DNA from: Cellulophaga sp. RHA19
GTDB lineage: Bacteria > Bacteroidota > Bacteroidia > Flavobacteriales > Flavobacteriaceae
Length of the DNA stretch: 64,000 nt
Reading direction: 5' to 3'
NCBI RefSeq assembly: GCF_002813425.1
Contig: NZ_PHUL01000001.1
Location: 1,809,001 to 1,873,000, forward strand
The notes beneath the pieces are model-generated. The model ran no database searches. It was not told the origin of the DNA and worked only from the letters and a program-made list of their open reading frames with translations. Shown here piece after piece: positions 8,091 to 16,447 of the stretch; the stretch's first letter is position 1, and each line of letters starts with the position of its first letter. The position numbers were made by a program, and so were the translations under genes.

Positions 8091-10163
8091 ATGAAGAAAT
8101 ACCTATATTTTCTTTCTTTTATTATGTCTATGTCTGTTTTTGCTCAGGATTTTAGCGTAGAAGGAAAAGTTTTTAATCCCTCAAATTCTATTAATGATGG
8201 AGTGATTAAGTTAGAGGTAAGCGGAGGAGAAGCCCCTTATACCTATAAATGGAGTAACCAGAGCACTCCTTTAAGCTCAAATAAGGCAACAGGATTAGTA
8301 GAAGGTATATCTTATACCTGTATAATTTCAGATTCTAGTGGTAAAAGTGTAACTAAAGTTTTTACTGTAGAATCAGAAGCAATTACCGAAGTTTTTAACG
8401 GTACCATGACTCCAGCTGTAAGTGCTTTGGGGTCTGTTTTGTTTTGGGACCCTTTTGCTGCTATTGGTATTTATGATCCTGTAGTGTATGCAGACTCTAA
8501 AAGAGTTGGTATTCCTAATTGGTCTCCTGAATTAGACGATAAGTTTACATTAAAAAAATGGCTTAAATCTAACGGAGAAAAAGTAAAGCAAGGAGAGCCA
8601 ATAGCTGTTTTGTCTAATAATGCTGGTGAGGAAATAAGCATAAAAGCTTTAGCAAACGGTACTTTAGATCAAATTACTAAAGAGGGTAATGTTGTTTACA
8701 ACTCAGAAAATAAAGAACACGTAATAGAACAAGGTGCTCACTATTTTGCAGAAATTAATTATGATGAGCCAATTGTATTAACACATCCAAACGGAGATCC
8801 TTTAACTAAACCAATTTCTTTTATTGTTATTTGGTTAGTATTGGGAGCTACTTTCTTTACTGTAAGAATGGGCTTTATTAATATTCGTGGATTTGGACAT
8901 GCATTAGAATTAGCAAAAGGTAAATATGATGATCCAGACGCTCCAGGTCAGGTAACTCACTTTCAGGCATTAGCTACTGCGGTATCTGGTACTGTAGGTT
9001 TGGGTAACATTGCTGGTGTAGCTGTAGCGGTATCTTTGGGTGGCGCAGGTGCTACTTTTTGGATGATAGTATGTGGTTTATTAGGAATGTCTTCAAAATT
9101 TGTAGAATGTACTTTAGGTGTAAAGTATAGAGATATTTTACCTGATGGTAGGGTGTTTGGAGGTCCAATGAACTATTTGCGTTACGGGCTAGAAAAAAGA
9201 AATATGAAAGGACTAGGTAAAGTGCTTGCAGGTTTGTTTGCAGTATTGGCAGTTGGTGCTTCTTTTGGTGGCGGTAATATGTTCCAAGCTAATCAATCTT
9301 TTGAGCAGTTAGCGGGTCAATTTCCTGCACTTGCTGGTAACGGATTTTGGTTTGGTATTGTAACAGCAATATTAGTTGGTGTTGTTATTATTGGTGGTAT
9401 TAATAGTATTGCTAAAGTAACTGGTAAAATTGTACCGGTTATGGCGTCTATATATGTTGTAGCTGCTTTAGCGGTAATTGTAATGAATATTCAAAATATT
9501 GGACCTGCTTTTTCTGCAATAGTAGAAGGTGCGTTTAGTCCGTCTGCCTTAAAAGGTGGTGTAATAGGTGTATTGGTTGTAGGTTTTCAGAGAGCAGCAT
9601 TCTCTAATGAAGCTGGTGTGGGCTCTGCAGCAATTGCGCATAGTACAGCAAAAACAAATAATCCTCCGTCAGAAGGTTTTGTAGCTCTTTTAGAGCCTTT
9701 TATAGATACTGTAGTGGTTTGTACATTAACTGCATTAGTATTAATATTTACTGGTATGCACGAAGTAGAAGGTATGGCTGGTGCACAATTAACATCAGAT
9801 GCTTTTGGTAGTCAAATTTCTTGGTTTCCATATGTACTTGCATTGGCTGTTTTCTTATTTGCATTTTCTACAATGATTTCTTGGTCTTATTACGGTATGC
9901 GTGCTTGGACTTACTTATTTGGAAAAAGTAAAAGAACAGAATTTATTTATAAGATGTTTTTCTTAGTATTTGTTGTAATAGGAGCTTCGGTTAGTTTAGG
10001 GGCAGTGTTAGATTTTTCAGATATGATGATTTTGGCAATGTCTTTTCCTAATATAATTGGTTTGTATATTATGTCTGGTGAGGTTAAAAAAGATCTATCA
10101 GAATACTTTAGAAAATTAAAATCTAACCAACTGTTTAAAAAGCAGATGGTAGAAAAGAAATAA
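8091..10163 (+). CDS. Sodium/alanine symporter (AGCS family) with extra N-terminal periplasmic domains
   Basis: 690 residues, about 240 longer than ordinary AGCS carriers. Residues 1-19 are a signal peptide (ending SVFAQD). Residues about 28-90 resemble the short beta-rich SprB-type repeat ([32 protein letters not shown]). Residues about 155-225 look like a biotinyl/lipoyl-type hammerhead ([18 protein letters not shown] ... [14 protein letters not shown]) but with no lysine at the attachment turn. From about 245 the AGCS transporter begins ([59 protein letters not shown]) and runs through about ten membrane helices to residue 675. Expected activity is Na+-driven uptake of alanine, glycine or another small amino acid at the inner membrane. 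Confidence 0.92.
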   Translation: MKKYLYFLSFIMSMSVFAQDFSVEGKVFNPSNSINDGVIKLEVSGGEAPYTYKWSNQSTPLSSNKATGLVEGISYTCIISDSSGKSVTKVFTVESEAITEVFNGTMTPAVSALGSVLFWDPFAAIGIYDPVVYADSKRVGIPNWSPELDDKFTLKKWLKSNGEKVKQGEPIAVLSNNAGEEISIKALANGTLDQITKEGNVVYNSENKEHVIEQGAHYFAEINYDEPIVLTHPNGDPLTKPISFIVIWLVLGATFFTVRMGFINIRGFGHALELAKGKYDDPDAPGQVTHFQALATAVSGTVGLGNIAGVAVAVSLGGAGATFWMIVCGLLGMSSKFVECTLGVKYRDILPDGRVFGGPMNYLRYGLEKRNMKGLGKVLAGLFAVLAVGASFGGGNMFQANQSFEQLAGQFPALAGNGFWFGIVTAILVGVVIIGGINSIAKVTGKIVPVMASIYVVAALAVIVMNIQNIGPAFSAIVEGAFSPSALKGGVIGVLVVGFQRAAFSNEAGVGSAAIAHSTAKTNNPPSEGFVALLEPFIDTVVVCTLTALVLIFTGMHEVEGMAGAQLTSDAFGSQISWFPYVLALAVFLFAFSTMISWSYYGMRAWTYLFGKSKRTEFIYKMFFLVFVVIGASVSLGAVLDFSDMMILAMSFPNIIGLYIMSGEVKKDLSEYFRKLKSNQLFKKQMVEKK

Positions 10164-10171
10164 AAGTTATA

Positions 10172-11047
10172 ATGAAGAATTTTAAATCCCACTTTCGGTT
10201 TGATAAAGACCAGCAGAGTGGGATTTTCTTTTTGTTATTATTTATTGTAATTCTTCAGGTTGTTTATTACGCTGTTTCTAATGGTTTATTTTCTTCTTCA
10301 GAAAACAGTCTTACACATAGTAAGGAACTGCAGGCTACAATAGATTCTTTAAAAAATCAATCTATAGAAAAAAATACATTTAAGTTGTATCCTTTTAACC
10401 CTAATTATATATCAGATTATAAAGGGTATACTTTAGGAATGTCTATAGAGGAAATAGATAAGCTACACGCCTATAGAGCAACAAATAAATATGTAAATTC
10501 TGTAGCAGATTTTAAGCGTGTAACAAACGTATCAGACTCATTGTTAAATAGCATGTCTCCTTATTTTAAATTTCCAGATTGGAAAACTTCAAAATTTAAT
10601 AAAAAATTAGTTGTTGCTAACAAGTCAACTAAAAGTATCAATTATATAGTTAAGGATATTAATAAAGCCACAGCAATAGACTTGCAAGTAGTAAATGGTA
10701 TTGGAGAAAAATTATCTGCCAGAATAGTAAAGTTTAGAGATAGGTTAGGTGGTTTTGTAGTTGATGAGCAGTTACAAGATGTTTACGGGCTAGAGCCAGA
10801 AGTTGTAAAGCGACTTGCAAAGCAATTTAAAGTGCTTAATAAACCAAATGTTGTTCCTATTAATATAAATGAGGCTAGTGCTTATGAAATAGCTAAGCTT
10901 GTTTATATAAAATACAATGTTGCTAAAGCTATTGTGTCTTATAGAGAAGCAAACGGAAGATTTACATCTTTTAACGATTTAGTAAATATTGAGGGTTTTA
11001 CTGTGAATAAGATTGATAGAATTAAGTTATATTTGAGCATTGATTAA
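10172..11047 (+). CDS. Membrane-anchored helix-hairpin-helix (ComEA-like) protein
   Basis: 291 residues. One hydrophobic segment near residues 17-37 (SGIFFLLLFIVILQVVYYAV) anchors the protein; the remainder contains several helix-hairpin-helix units, the clearest being DINKATAIDLQVVNGIGEKLSARIVKFR and NINEASAYEIAKLVYIKYNVAKAIVSYR, each followed by a GGF/GRF-type turn. ComEA proteins bind incoming DNA during transformation, but in Bacteroidota similar multi-HhH proteins are widespread and their function is untested. It starts 8 bp after the symporter and is followed after 12 bp by an acyl-CoA dehydrogenase, so all three may share a transcript without a common pathway. Confidence 0.82.
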   Translation: MKNFKSHFRFDKDQQSGIFFLLLFIVILQVVYYAVSNGLFSSSENSLTHSKELQATIDSLKNQSIEKNTFKLYPFNPNYISDYKGYTLGMSIEEIDKLHAYRATNKYVNSVADFKRVTNVSDSLLNSMSPYFKFPDWKTSKFNKKLVVANKSTKSINYIVKDINKATAIDLQVVNGIGEKLSARIVKFRDRLGGFVVDEQLQDVYGLEPEVVKRLAKQFKVLNKPNVVPININEASAYEIAKLVYIKYNVAKAIVSYREANGRFTSFNDLVNIEGFTVNKIDRIKLYLSID

Positions 11048-11059
11048 AAAACAACAGGT

Positions 11060-12229
11060 ATGGCAGGTATGTACTTCACAGAAGAGCATCAATTATTTAG
11101 AGAAAGTTTAAAAGAATTTTTAAAAAAAGAAGTTGTTCCTAACATAGATAAGTGGGAAGAGTCTGGTACTATAGATCGTTCTATTTGGAAAAAATTTGGA
11201 GATATGGGCTATTTTGGCTTGGCGTCACCAGAAGAGTACGGAGGGTTAGACTTAGATCTTTTTTATACGATTATTTTTTTAGAAGAATTACAAAAGATTA
11301 ACTCTGGAGGATTTGCCGCTGCAATGTGGGCACACGCGTACTTGGCAATGACACACGTTAATAAAGAAGGGGATAATGCTATTAAGGATAACTATTTAAC
11401 GGCGAGTATTGCTGGTGAAAAAATAGGATGTTTATGTGTTTCTGAGCCTTTTGGAGGTAGTGATGTTGCTGGTATGAGGACTACTGCAGAAAAAAAAGGT
11501 GATACCTATATTTTAAACGGTTCTAAAACTTTTATTACTAACGGGGTTTACGCAGACTATATGGTTGTTGCGGCTAAAACAAGTCCTGAATTAGGTAATA
11601 AGGGTATTAGTATTTTTATGGTGGATAAAGAAACAGCAGGTGTATCTGCATCTAAGTTAAATAAACTTGGATGGAGAGCGTCTGATACCGCAGAAATAGC
11701 TTTTGACAATGTAACCATACCTGCATCTAATTTAATGGGAGAAGAAGGAAAAGGCTTTTCGTATATTATGCAGCACTTTGCCTTAGAGAGGTTAATAATG
11801 GGAGTTAATGCGCATGCAAGAGCAGAATTTGCTTTGGATTATGCACGTCAATACATGTCAGAGCGTACTACATTTGGTAAAACAATAGATAAATACCAGG
11901 CGCTTCGTCATACATACTCAGATTTATATGCAGATATGGAGATTTGTAGAGAGTATAACTATTCTGTAGCTTACAGGCTAAACAAAGGAGAGTACGTTGT
12001 AAAAGAAGCTACAATATCTAAGCTTAAGTCTACAAAAATGGCAGATGAGGTTATTTACGGATGTTTGCAGTTTTTAGGGGGTTATGGTTATATGGAAGAT
12101 TACCCTATGGCTAGGATGCTTAGAGATAGTAGGCTTGGTCCTATTGGTGGTGGCACTAGTGAAATCTTGAGGGAGATTATTGCTAAAATGGTAATAGATA
12201 AGAAGGAATATAAGCCAGCAACAAAATAG
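11060..12229 (+). CDS. Acyl-CoA dehydrogenase (LCAD/IVD-like active site)
   Basis: FAD-dependent alpha,beta-dehydrogenation of an acyl-CoA. 389 residues, full length. N-terminal helical domain, middle beta domain with the FAD/substrate motif CVSEPFGGSDVAGM (about 128-141) and ILNGSKTFITNG, C-terminal helical domain with RTTFGKTIDKYQALRH and GGYGYMEDYPMARMLRD. At the place where medium-chain enzymes carry the catalytic Glu (YEGT) this protein reads IGGGTSEI, whereas FALERLIMG has a Glu where isovaleryl- and long-chain enzymes have theirs. Substrate is therefore more likely long or branched chain. The last 19 codons with the stop are tandemly duplicated downstream. Confidence 0.92.
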   Translation: MAGMYFTEEHQLFRESLKEFLKKEVVPNIDKWEESGTIDRSIWKKFGDMGYFGLASPEEYGGLDLDLFYTIIFLEELQKINSGGFAAAMWAHAYLAMTHVNKEGDNAIKDNYLTASIAGEKIGCLCVSEPFGGSDVAGMRTTAEKKGDTYILNGSKTFITNGVYADYMVVAAKTSPELGNKGISIFMVDKETAGVSASKLNKLGWRASDTAEIAFDNVTIPASNLMGEEGKGFSYIMQHFALERLIMGVNAHARAEFALDYARQYMSERTTFGKTIDKYQALRHTYSDLYADMEICREYNYSVAYRLNKGEYVVKEATISKLKSTKMADEVIYGCLQFLGGYGYMEDYPMARMLRDSRLGPIGGGTSEILREIIAKMVIDKKEYKPATK

Positions 12230-12348
12230 GTTTACCAATTTTAGCAAAAATAATTTCCAAGAGATTATTGCTAAAATGGTAATAGATAAGAAGGAGTATA
12301 AACCAGCAACAAAATAGTTTTTACCAATTTTAGCAAAAAAAAATCCAA
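12173..12348 (+). repeat. Two 88-bp tandem copies of the 3' end of the acyl-CoA dehydrogenase gene
   Basis: Copy 1 (12173-12260) contains the last 19 codons, the TAG stop and about 31 bases of 3' flank. Copy 2 (12261-12348) repeats this with a few changes, including the in-frame TAG, and the first ten bases of a third copy follow at 12349. Copy 2 is outside the reading frame of the gene and untranslated, so it is a fossil or recent tandem duplication. Confidence 0.93.
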
Positions 12349-12429
12349 GAGACTATTGATTAACGGGGTTATAGAAACTAAGGTTTGACTGTATTTTTCA
12401 AAGAAAAAACAGAATAAATAAATAAGTAG

Positions 12430-12459
12430 TTGTTAATTATAAATTAGTTTATATATTTG
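12430..12459 (+). promoter_or_regulatory. rpsU promoter
   Basis: TTG at 12430-12432 and TATATTTG at 12452-12459, 19 bases apart, match the flavobacterial housekeeping promoter exactly. The predicted transcript starts about 30 bases before the rpsU start, leaving room for the Shine-Dalgarno site. Confidence 0.8.
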
Positions 12460-12482
12460 CAATCTTAAAAATCACAAAAGAG

Positions 12483-12489
12483 AGGAGGT
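12483..12489 (+). promoter_or_regulatory. Strong Shine-Dalgarno site of rpsU
   Basis: AGGAGGT lies nine bases before the ATG and matches seven bases of the standard 16S rRNA 3' end. The other genes here have A/T-rich leaders without such a site, so it decides the ATG at 12498 as the start. Confidence 0.85.
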
Positions 12490-12497
12490 TATTGCCC

Positions 12498-12692
12498 ATG
12501 TTAATTATACCAGTAAAAGAAGGAGAGAATATAGATAGAGCACTTAAGCGTTTCAAGCGTAAGTTTGATAGAACAGGTGGAATGCGTCAGTTAAGAAAGC
12601 GTCAACAGTTTTCAAAGCCGTCAGTTGTTCGTAGAGCTCAAATCCAAAAAGCACAATACGTACAAGGATTAAGAGATCAAGAAGAAGTATAA
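12498..12692 (+). CDS. rpsU: 30S ribosomal protein bS21
   Basis: 64 residues from ATG at 12498 (MLIIPVKEGENIDRALKRFKRK), full length for flavobacterial bS21, with the basic RQLRKRQQFSKPSVVRRAQ middle part. An upstream TTG at 12492 would add two residues but leaves only a two-base gap to the Shine-Dalgarno site, so I reject it. In Bacteroidota ribosomes bS21, bS18 and bS6 sequester the anti-Shine-Dalgarno tail of 16S rRNA (established in Flavobacterium johnsoniae); a perfect Shine-Dalgarno site in front of this very gene suits autoregulation by ribosomes lacking bS21. Single-gene unit with its own promoter and terminator. Confidence 0.96.
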   Translation: MLIIPVKEGENIDRALKRFKRKFDRTGGMRQLRKRQQFSKPSVVRRAQIQKAQYVQGLRDQEEV

Positions 12693-12726
12693 TTCTTTAA
12701 GATTTAATTCTTAGTATTTTAGTATA

Positions 12727-12771
12727 AATCCTATTTAGGTTGATATTTTTCAATCTAAATAGGATTTTTTT
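12727..12771 (+). terminator. rpsU terminator
   Basis: 17-base stem (12727-12743 with 12750-12766, one G-U pair), short T-rich loop and a following T tract (12765-12771). It lies 35 bases after the rpsU stop. Confidence 0.92.
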
Positions 12772-12806
12772 ATTGTCTAAAGTTAAAGCTGTATCTTTAA
12801 TTTATT

Positions 12807-13697
12807 ATGTCATTAGAAGCATTTATATCATACTTGTCGCTAGAGAAAAACTATTCTCATCATACTGTAACAGCTTATGCAAAAGATATAAGCGTGTTTG
12901 TAGAATTTTGTGAACTTAATTATCAATTAAGCTCTATAGATGATGTGCCCTATGTTTTTATTCGTAACTGGATTATAGTTTTGGTGTCAGATGGGTTATC
13001 AAATAGGTCTGTAAATAGAAAAATAGCTTCTTTAAAGGCGTATTATAAATTTCTTCAAAAAATAGGTCGTATAGAAGTGCATCCTTTGGTGAAACATAAA
13101 GCCTTAAAAACATCTAAGAAAATAGAAATACCGTTCTCTTTTGAAGAGGTGGAAAAAGCCTTGAATGCGGTGAATTTTAATACTGATTTTGAGGGGGTAA
13201 GAGATAAGTTAATAATTGGCCTGTTATATGCTACGGGTATAAGGCGTATAGAGCTTGTTAATTTAAAGGTTAAAGATTTAGATCTAAAAGGTAAAACAAT
13301 AAAGGTTTTAGGTAAAAGAAATAAAGAGCGTATAGTGCCACTGGCTCCATTTGTTTGTCCTTGGGTGGCATTTTATTTGGACAGTAGGGAGGCGTTACCT
13401 GTAATAAACGATAAAGAGTCTCTGTTTCTGTTAAAAACAGGAGTTAAAGTGTATGAAAGCCTTGTGTATAGAATAATAAATCGCTATTTTAGTAAGGTCT
13501 CTTCTAAGCAAAAAAATAGTCCGCATATACTTAGACATACATTTGCGACTCATTTGTTGAATGAAGGGGCGGATTTAAATTCAGTAAAAGAATTGTTAGG
13601 GCACTCAAGCTTGGCATCTACTCAAGTGTATACACATAACAGTATAGCGGAACTAAAAAAAGTACATTTGGCTGCTCACCCTAGAAATAAAAAATAA
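12807..13697 (+). CDS. Tyrosine recombinase, XerC/XerD type
   Basis: 296 residues: an N-terminal SAM-like core-binding domain (FISYLSLEKNYSHHTVTAYAKDI, about 1-90) and the catalytic domain. Catalytic residues are visible: Arg in ATGIRRIELVNL (about 147), Lys in the KVLGKRNKER hairpin, His240 and Arg243 in HILRHTF, His266 in LLGHSS and the nucleophile Tyr275 in TQVYTH. Length and sequence suit the chromosome-dimer resolvases rather than a phage integrase. It sits between rpsU and hpf, a housekeeping neighbourhood. I cannot tell XerC from XerD; both act at dif. Confidence 0.93.
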   Translation: MSLEAFISYLSLEKNYSHHTVTAYAKDISVFVEFCELNYQLSSIDDVPYVFIRNWIIVLVSDGLSNRSVNRKIASLKAYYKFLQKIGRIEVHPLVKHKALKTSKKIEIPFSFEEVEKALNAVNFNTDFEGVRDKLIIGLLYATGIRRIELVNLKVKDLDLKGKTIKVLGKRNKERIVPLAPFVCPWVAFYLDSREALPVINDKESLFLLKTGVKVYESLVYRIINRYFSKVSSKQKNSPHILRHTFATHLLNEGADLNSVKELLGHSSLASTQVYTHNSIAELKKVHLAAHPRNKK

Positions 13698-13744
13698 CAA
13701 ATCTTATTGATGCTGATATTGTTTAATTAAAAAAAACTTCTCTT

Positions 13745-14041
13745 ATGAAAGTAAACACCCAATCAGTTAATTTTAATGCAAATGAAGATTTAATGTCTTT
13801 TGTACAGGTCAGATTAGATAAGCTAGAAACCTTTTATGATAAAGTAATAAGTTCGGATGTTTATTTAAAAGTTGAGAATACAAGTTCTAAAGAAAATAAG
13901 ATTGTAGAGATCAAAATTAGGGTACCTAAGGAAAATATTATGGTAAAAAAACAATGTAAGTCTTTTGAGGAGGCAATTGACTCTGCTTGCAATTCTATTG
14001 AAAGACAGCTTGTTAAAAGAAAAGAAAAATTAAGGGTGTAA
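13745..14041 (+). CDS. hpf: Ribosome hibernation-promoting factor, short form (HPF/RaiA family)
   Basis: 98 residues, a single S30AE/HPF domain with no C-terminal dimerisation domain, i.e. short HPF or YfiA-like. The opening MKVNTQSVNFNANEDLMSFVQ, the KLETFYDKVISSDVYLKVE strand-helix and the conserved basic end (SFEEAIDSACNSIERQLVKRKEKLR) are typical. It binds the 30S decoding centre in stationary phase. It ends 50 bases before the promoter of the tRNA-tuf operon. Confidence 0.92.
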   Translation: MKVNTQSVNFNANEDLMSFVQVRLDKLETFYDKVISSDVYLKVENTSSKENKIVEIKIRVPKENIMVKKQCKSFEEAIDSACNSIERQLVKRKEKLRV

Positions 14042-14069
14042 TTTTTTTTAATTTTTTTTAAAAAATGTT

Positions 14070-14099
14070 TTGAAAAACTAAAAACTAGTTATACATTTG
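14070..14099 (+). promoter_or_regulatory. Promoter of the tRNA-tuf operon
   Basis: TTG at 14070-14072 and TACATTTG at 14092-14099, 19 bases apart: a complete flavobacterial housekeeping promoter about 50 bases before the first tRNA. Confidence 0.82.
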
Positions 14100-14149
14100 C
14101 AGTCCGTTAGAAATAGCGGGCTTTTTTAAAGCAAAAAAGTAAGGCAAAA

Positions 14150-14223
14150 GCCGATGTAGCTCAGCTGGCTAGAGCAGCTGATTTGTAATCAGCAGGTCGT
14201 GGGTTCGAGTCCCTCCATCGGCT
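14150..14223 (+). tRNA. tRNA-Thr (UGU)
   Basis: 74 bases. Seven-pair acceptor stem (14150-14156 with 14216-14222), discriminator U, anticodon stem GCTGA/TCAGC with loop TTTGTAA, anticodon TGT at 14184-14186, T loop TTCGAGT. CCA is not encoded. First of four tRNAs ahead of tuf. Confidence 0.97.
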
Positions 14224-14243
14224 CTAAATTTTGAAAAGTTAGT

Positions 14244-14275
14244 CTTGATTTTACAATGTGAAATCAAGCTTTTTT
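14244..14275 (+). terminator. Terminator-like hairpin between tRNA-Thr and tRNA-Tyr
   Basis: Stem 14244-14251 with 14261-14268, then CTTTTTT. It has the form of a weak intrinsic terminator inside an operon; it may instead be a processing or partial-attenuation site, as no complete promoter is seen before the next tRNA. Confidence 0.55.
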
Positions 14276-14307
14276 AAAAGTTCTTTTGATACTGAAAAAA
14301 AAGTTTT

Positions 14308-14389
<82 letters not shown>

Positions 14390-14489
14390 CAATAAGTTAA
14401 AGCAAAATAAAATTAGGTTGTTTTGTTTGAAATAATGAAAGTTGTGAGTTTCTAAAATTTTTCAGAGATTTGCAAAAAAAAATAAGAAT

Positions 14490-14562
14490 GCGAGAGTAGC
14501 TCAGTTGGTAGAGCGTCAGCCTTCCAAGCTGAATGTCGCCGGTTCGAACCCGGTCTCTCGCT
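14490..14562 (+). tRNA. tRNA-Gly (UCC)
   Basis: 73 bases. Acceptor stem GCGAGAG/CTCTCGC, discriminator U, anticodon loop CTTCCAA with anticodon TCC at 14523-14525, T loop TTCGAAC. CCA not encoded. Confidence 0.96.
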
Positions 14563-14736
14563 CTAAGTTTTTCTTAAGTGTTAAAGTTTAAGAAGAAGTT
14601 GTGTAAGAATATATTTTGAAGTTGATTTTTTGAAGATGAAAATATGTTTTTATAGACAGCGATGTCATTCCTGATTATAGGCATTGGTTTTTAAGTTATT
14701 TGTAAAGAATAGCGATTAAATTAAAGAACGTTTTAC

Positions 14737-14808
14737 GCCGGTGTAGCTCAGGGGTAGAGCGTTTCCTTGGTAAGGAAGAGGTCACGAGTTCAAATCTCGT
14801 CATTGGCT
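14737..14808 (+). tRNA. tRNA-Thr (GGU)
   Basis: 72 bases. Acceptor stem GCCGGTG/CATTGGC with two G-U pairs, anticodon loop TTGGTAA with anticodon GGT at 14769-14771, T loop TTCAAAT. It lies 53 bases before tuf; the Thr-Tyr-Gly-Thr-tuf-Trp order is a common bacterial arrangement. Confidence 0.96.
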
Positions 14809-14861
14809 CAAGAAGTATAATTTGTACACTAATATATAACTAAGATTAAAACTCATTAAAC

Positions 14862-16049
14862 ATGGCAAAGGAAACTTTTGATCGTTCCAAACCGCACTTA
14901 AATATAGGTACTATTGGACACGTGGATCACGGTAAAACTACTTTAACTGCTGCTATTACTACAGTATTGGCAAATGCAGGTCTTTCTGAATTAAGAAGTT
15001 TCGATTCTATCGATAACGCTCCTGAGGAAAAAGAAAGAGGTATAACAATTAATACTTCTCACGTAGAGTATTCAACTGCTAACCGTCACTATGCACACGT
15101 AGATTGTCCAGGTCACGCGGATTACGTTAAGAATATGGTGACTGGTGCTGCTCAGATGGATGGTGCTATACTTGTAGTTGCTGCAACTGATGGTCCAATG
15201 CCACAAACACGTGAGCACATCTTATTAGGTCGTCAGGTAGGTATTCCAAGAATCGTTGTTTTCTTAAACAAGGTTGATATGGTTGATGATGAGGAGCTTT
15301 TAGAGCTTGTTGAGATGGAAGTAAGAGAATTACTTTCTTTTTATGAGTATGATGGTGATAATGGACCTGTTGTTTCTGGTTCTGCTTTAGGTGCACTTAA
15401 TGGTGAGCAAAAATGGGTAGATACAGTAATGGAGCTTATGGCTGCTGTTGATGACTGGATCGAATTACCAAAGCGTGATGTAGATAAAGATTTCTTAATG
15501 CCTGTTGAGGATGTATTTACAATTACAGGTCGTGGAACTGTTGCAACTGGTCGTATAGAGACTGGTGTTGCAAATACAGGTGATGCTGTTGATATTATTG
15601 GTATGGGTGCTGAGAAATTAGCTTCTACTATTACTGGTGTTGAGATGTTCCGTAAGATATTAGATAGAGGTGAAGCTGGAGATAACGTAGGTATCTTATT
15701 AAGAGGTATTGAAAAATCTCAAATCAGTAGAGGTATGGTAATCTGTAAGCCAGGTTCTGTTAAGCCACACTCTAAGTTTGAGGCTGAGGTTTATATCTTG
15801 AAGAAAGAAGAAGGTGGTCGTCACACGCCATTCCATAACAACTACCGTCCACAGTTCTACGTAAGAACAACGGATGTAACAGGAACAATTAATCTTCCTT
15901 CAGGTGTTGAGATGGTTATGCCTGGTGATAACTTAACTATTACAGTAGAATTATTATCTCCTATTGCACTTAGTGAAGGTTTACGTTTTGCGATCCGTGA
16001 GGGTGGTAGAACAGTAGGTGCTGGTCAGGTAACTAAGATCATAGAATAG
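14862..16049 (+). CDS. tuf: Elongation factor Tu
   Basis: 395 residues, full length. GTP-binding motifs: G1 GHVDHGKT (about 19-26), G2 region with RGITI, G3 DCPGHADY, G4 NKVDM; then the beta-barrel domains 2 and 3 with the C-terminal [14 protein letters not shown]. Delivers aminoacyl-tRNA to the ribosomal A site. Codon use is visibly more biased (GGT, CGT, AAC, TTC) than in surrounding accessory genes, as expected of a highly expressed gene. Co-transcribed with the flanking tRNAs. Confidence 0.99.
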   Translation: MAKETFDRSKPHLNIGTIGHVDHGKTTLTAAITTVLANAGLSELRSFDSIDNAPEEKERGITINTSHVEYSTANRHYAHVDCPGHADYVKNMVTGAAQMDGAILVVAATDGPMPQTREHILLGRQVGIPRIVVFLNKVDMVDDEELLELVEMEVRELLSFYEYDGDNGPVVSGSALGALNGEQKWVDTVMELMAAVDDWIELPKRDVDKDFLMPVEDVFTITGRGTVATGRIETGVANTGDAVDIIGMGAEKLASTITGVEMFRKILDRGEAGDNVGILLRGIEKSQISRGMVICKPGSVKPHSKFEAEVYILKKEEGGRHTPFHNNYRPQFYVRTTDVTGTINLPSGVEMVMPGDNLTITVELLSPIALSEGLRFAIREGGRTVGAGQVTKIIE

Positions 16050-16065
16050 GTCTAAAATAAGTAAA

Positions 16066-16110
16066 TTACATTGAGGGTGTCCTGCCGAGGTAGGATACCT
16101 TTCAATGTAA
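16066..16110 (+). other. Long hairpin between tuf and tRNA-Trp
   Basis: Nine-base perfect outer stem (16066-16074 with 16102-16110), then an inner stem GGTGTCCT/AGGATACC with a G-U pair. There is no T tract; the 3' foot is four bases from the mature 5' end of tRNA-Trp. It looks like an RNA-processing structure rather than a terminator. Confidence 0.7.
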
Positions 16111-16114
16111 ATAT

Positions 16115-16187
16115 ACGGGCGTAGCTCAGTTGGTAGAGCACTGGTCTCCAAAACCAGGTGTCGGGAGTTCGAGTCTCTCCGCCCGTG
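16115..16187 (+). tRNA. tRNA-Trp (CCA)
   Basis: 73 bases. Acceptor stem ACGGGCG/CGCCCGT, discriminator G, anticodon stem CTGGT/ACCAG, anticodon CCA at 16148-16150, T loop TTCGAGT. The 3' CCA is not encoded. Located between tuf and secE as in many bacteria. Confidence 0.97.
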
Positions 16188-16244
16188 CATATAGATAGGA
16201 ATTGCGTTTCCTTTCGTTTTTAAATAATAAAGTAAAACATTCGC

Positions 16245-16433
16245 ATGCTAACATATATTAAAGAATCAGTAGAAGAACTTAGAAATAATGTTACGTGGCC
16301 AACAAAAGCAGATGCATCTAACCTTATGGTTGTTGTAGCTGTTTTTACTATTTTGTTTGCCTTGGCAACTTGGGGTGTAGATGAGCTTTTTAGTAAAGCT
16401 GTTAAGTTTTATTTTGATAAAGTAATAAACTAA
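16245..16433 (+). CDS. secE: Preprotein translocase subunit SecE
   Basis: 62 residues, the short single-helix form of SecE. The cytoplasmic amphipathic segment SVEELRNNVTWPTKADA contains the conserved W-P motif, and one membrane helix follows (LMVVVAVFTILFALATWGVDELF, about 26-48). Clamps SecY in the SecYEG channel. Directly before nusG, the near-universal order. Confidence 0.97.
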   Translation: MLTYIKESVEELRNNVTWPTKADASNLMVVVAVFTILFALATWGVDELFSKAVKFYFDKVIN

Positions 16434-16447
16434 TTATCCCACGTACT

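Noticed and set aside
12492..12497. TTG start six bases before the rpsU ATG
   Set aside because: It is only two bases from the Shine-Dalgarno site and adds Met-Pro not expected in bS21.
12807..14223. Integrase plus tRNA genes as the edge of an integrated island
   Set aside because: The recombinase looks like XerC/D, the neighbours are housekeeping genes in usual order, and I found no repeated 3' tRNA fragment that would mark an attachment site.
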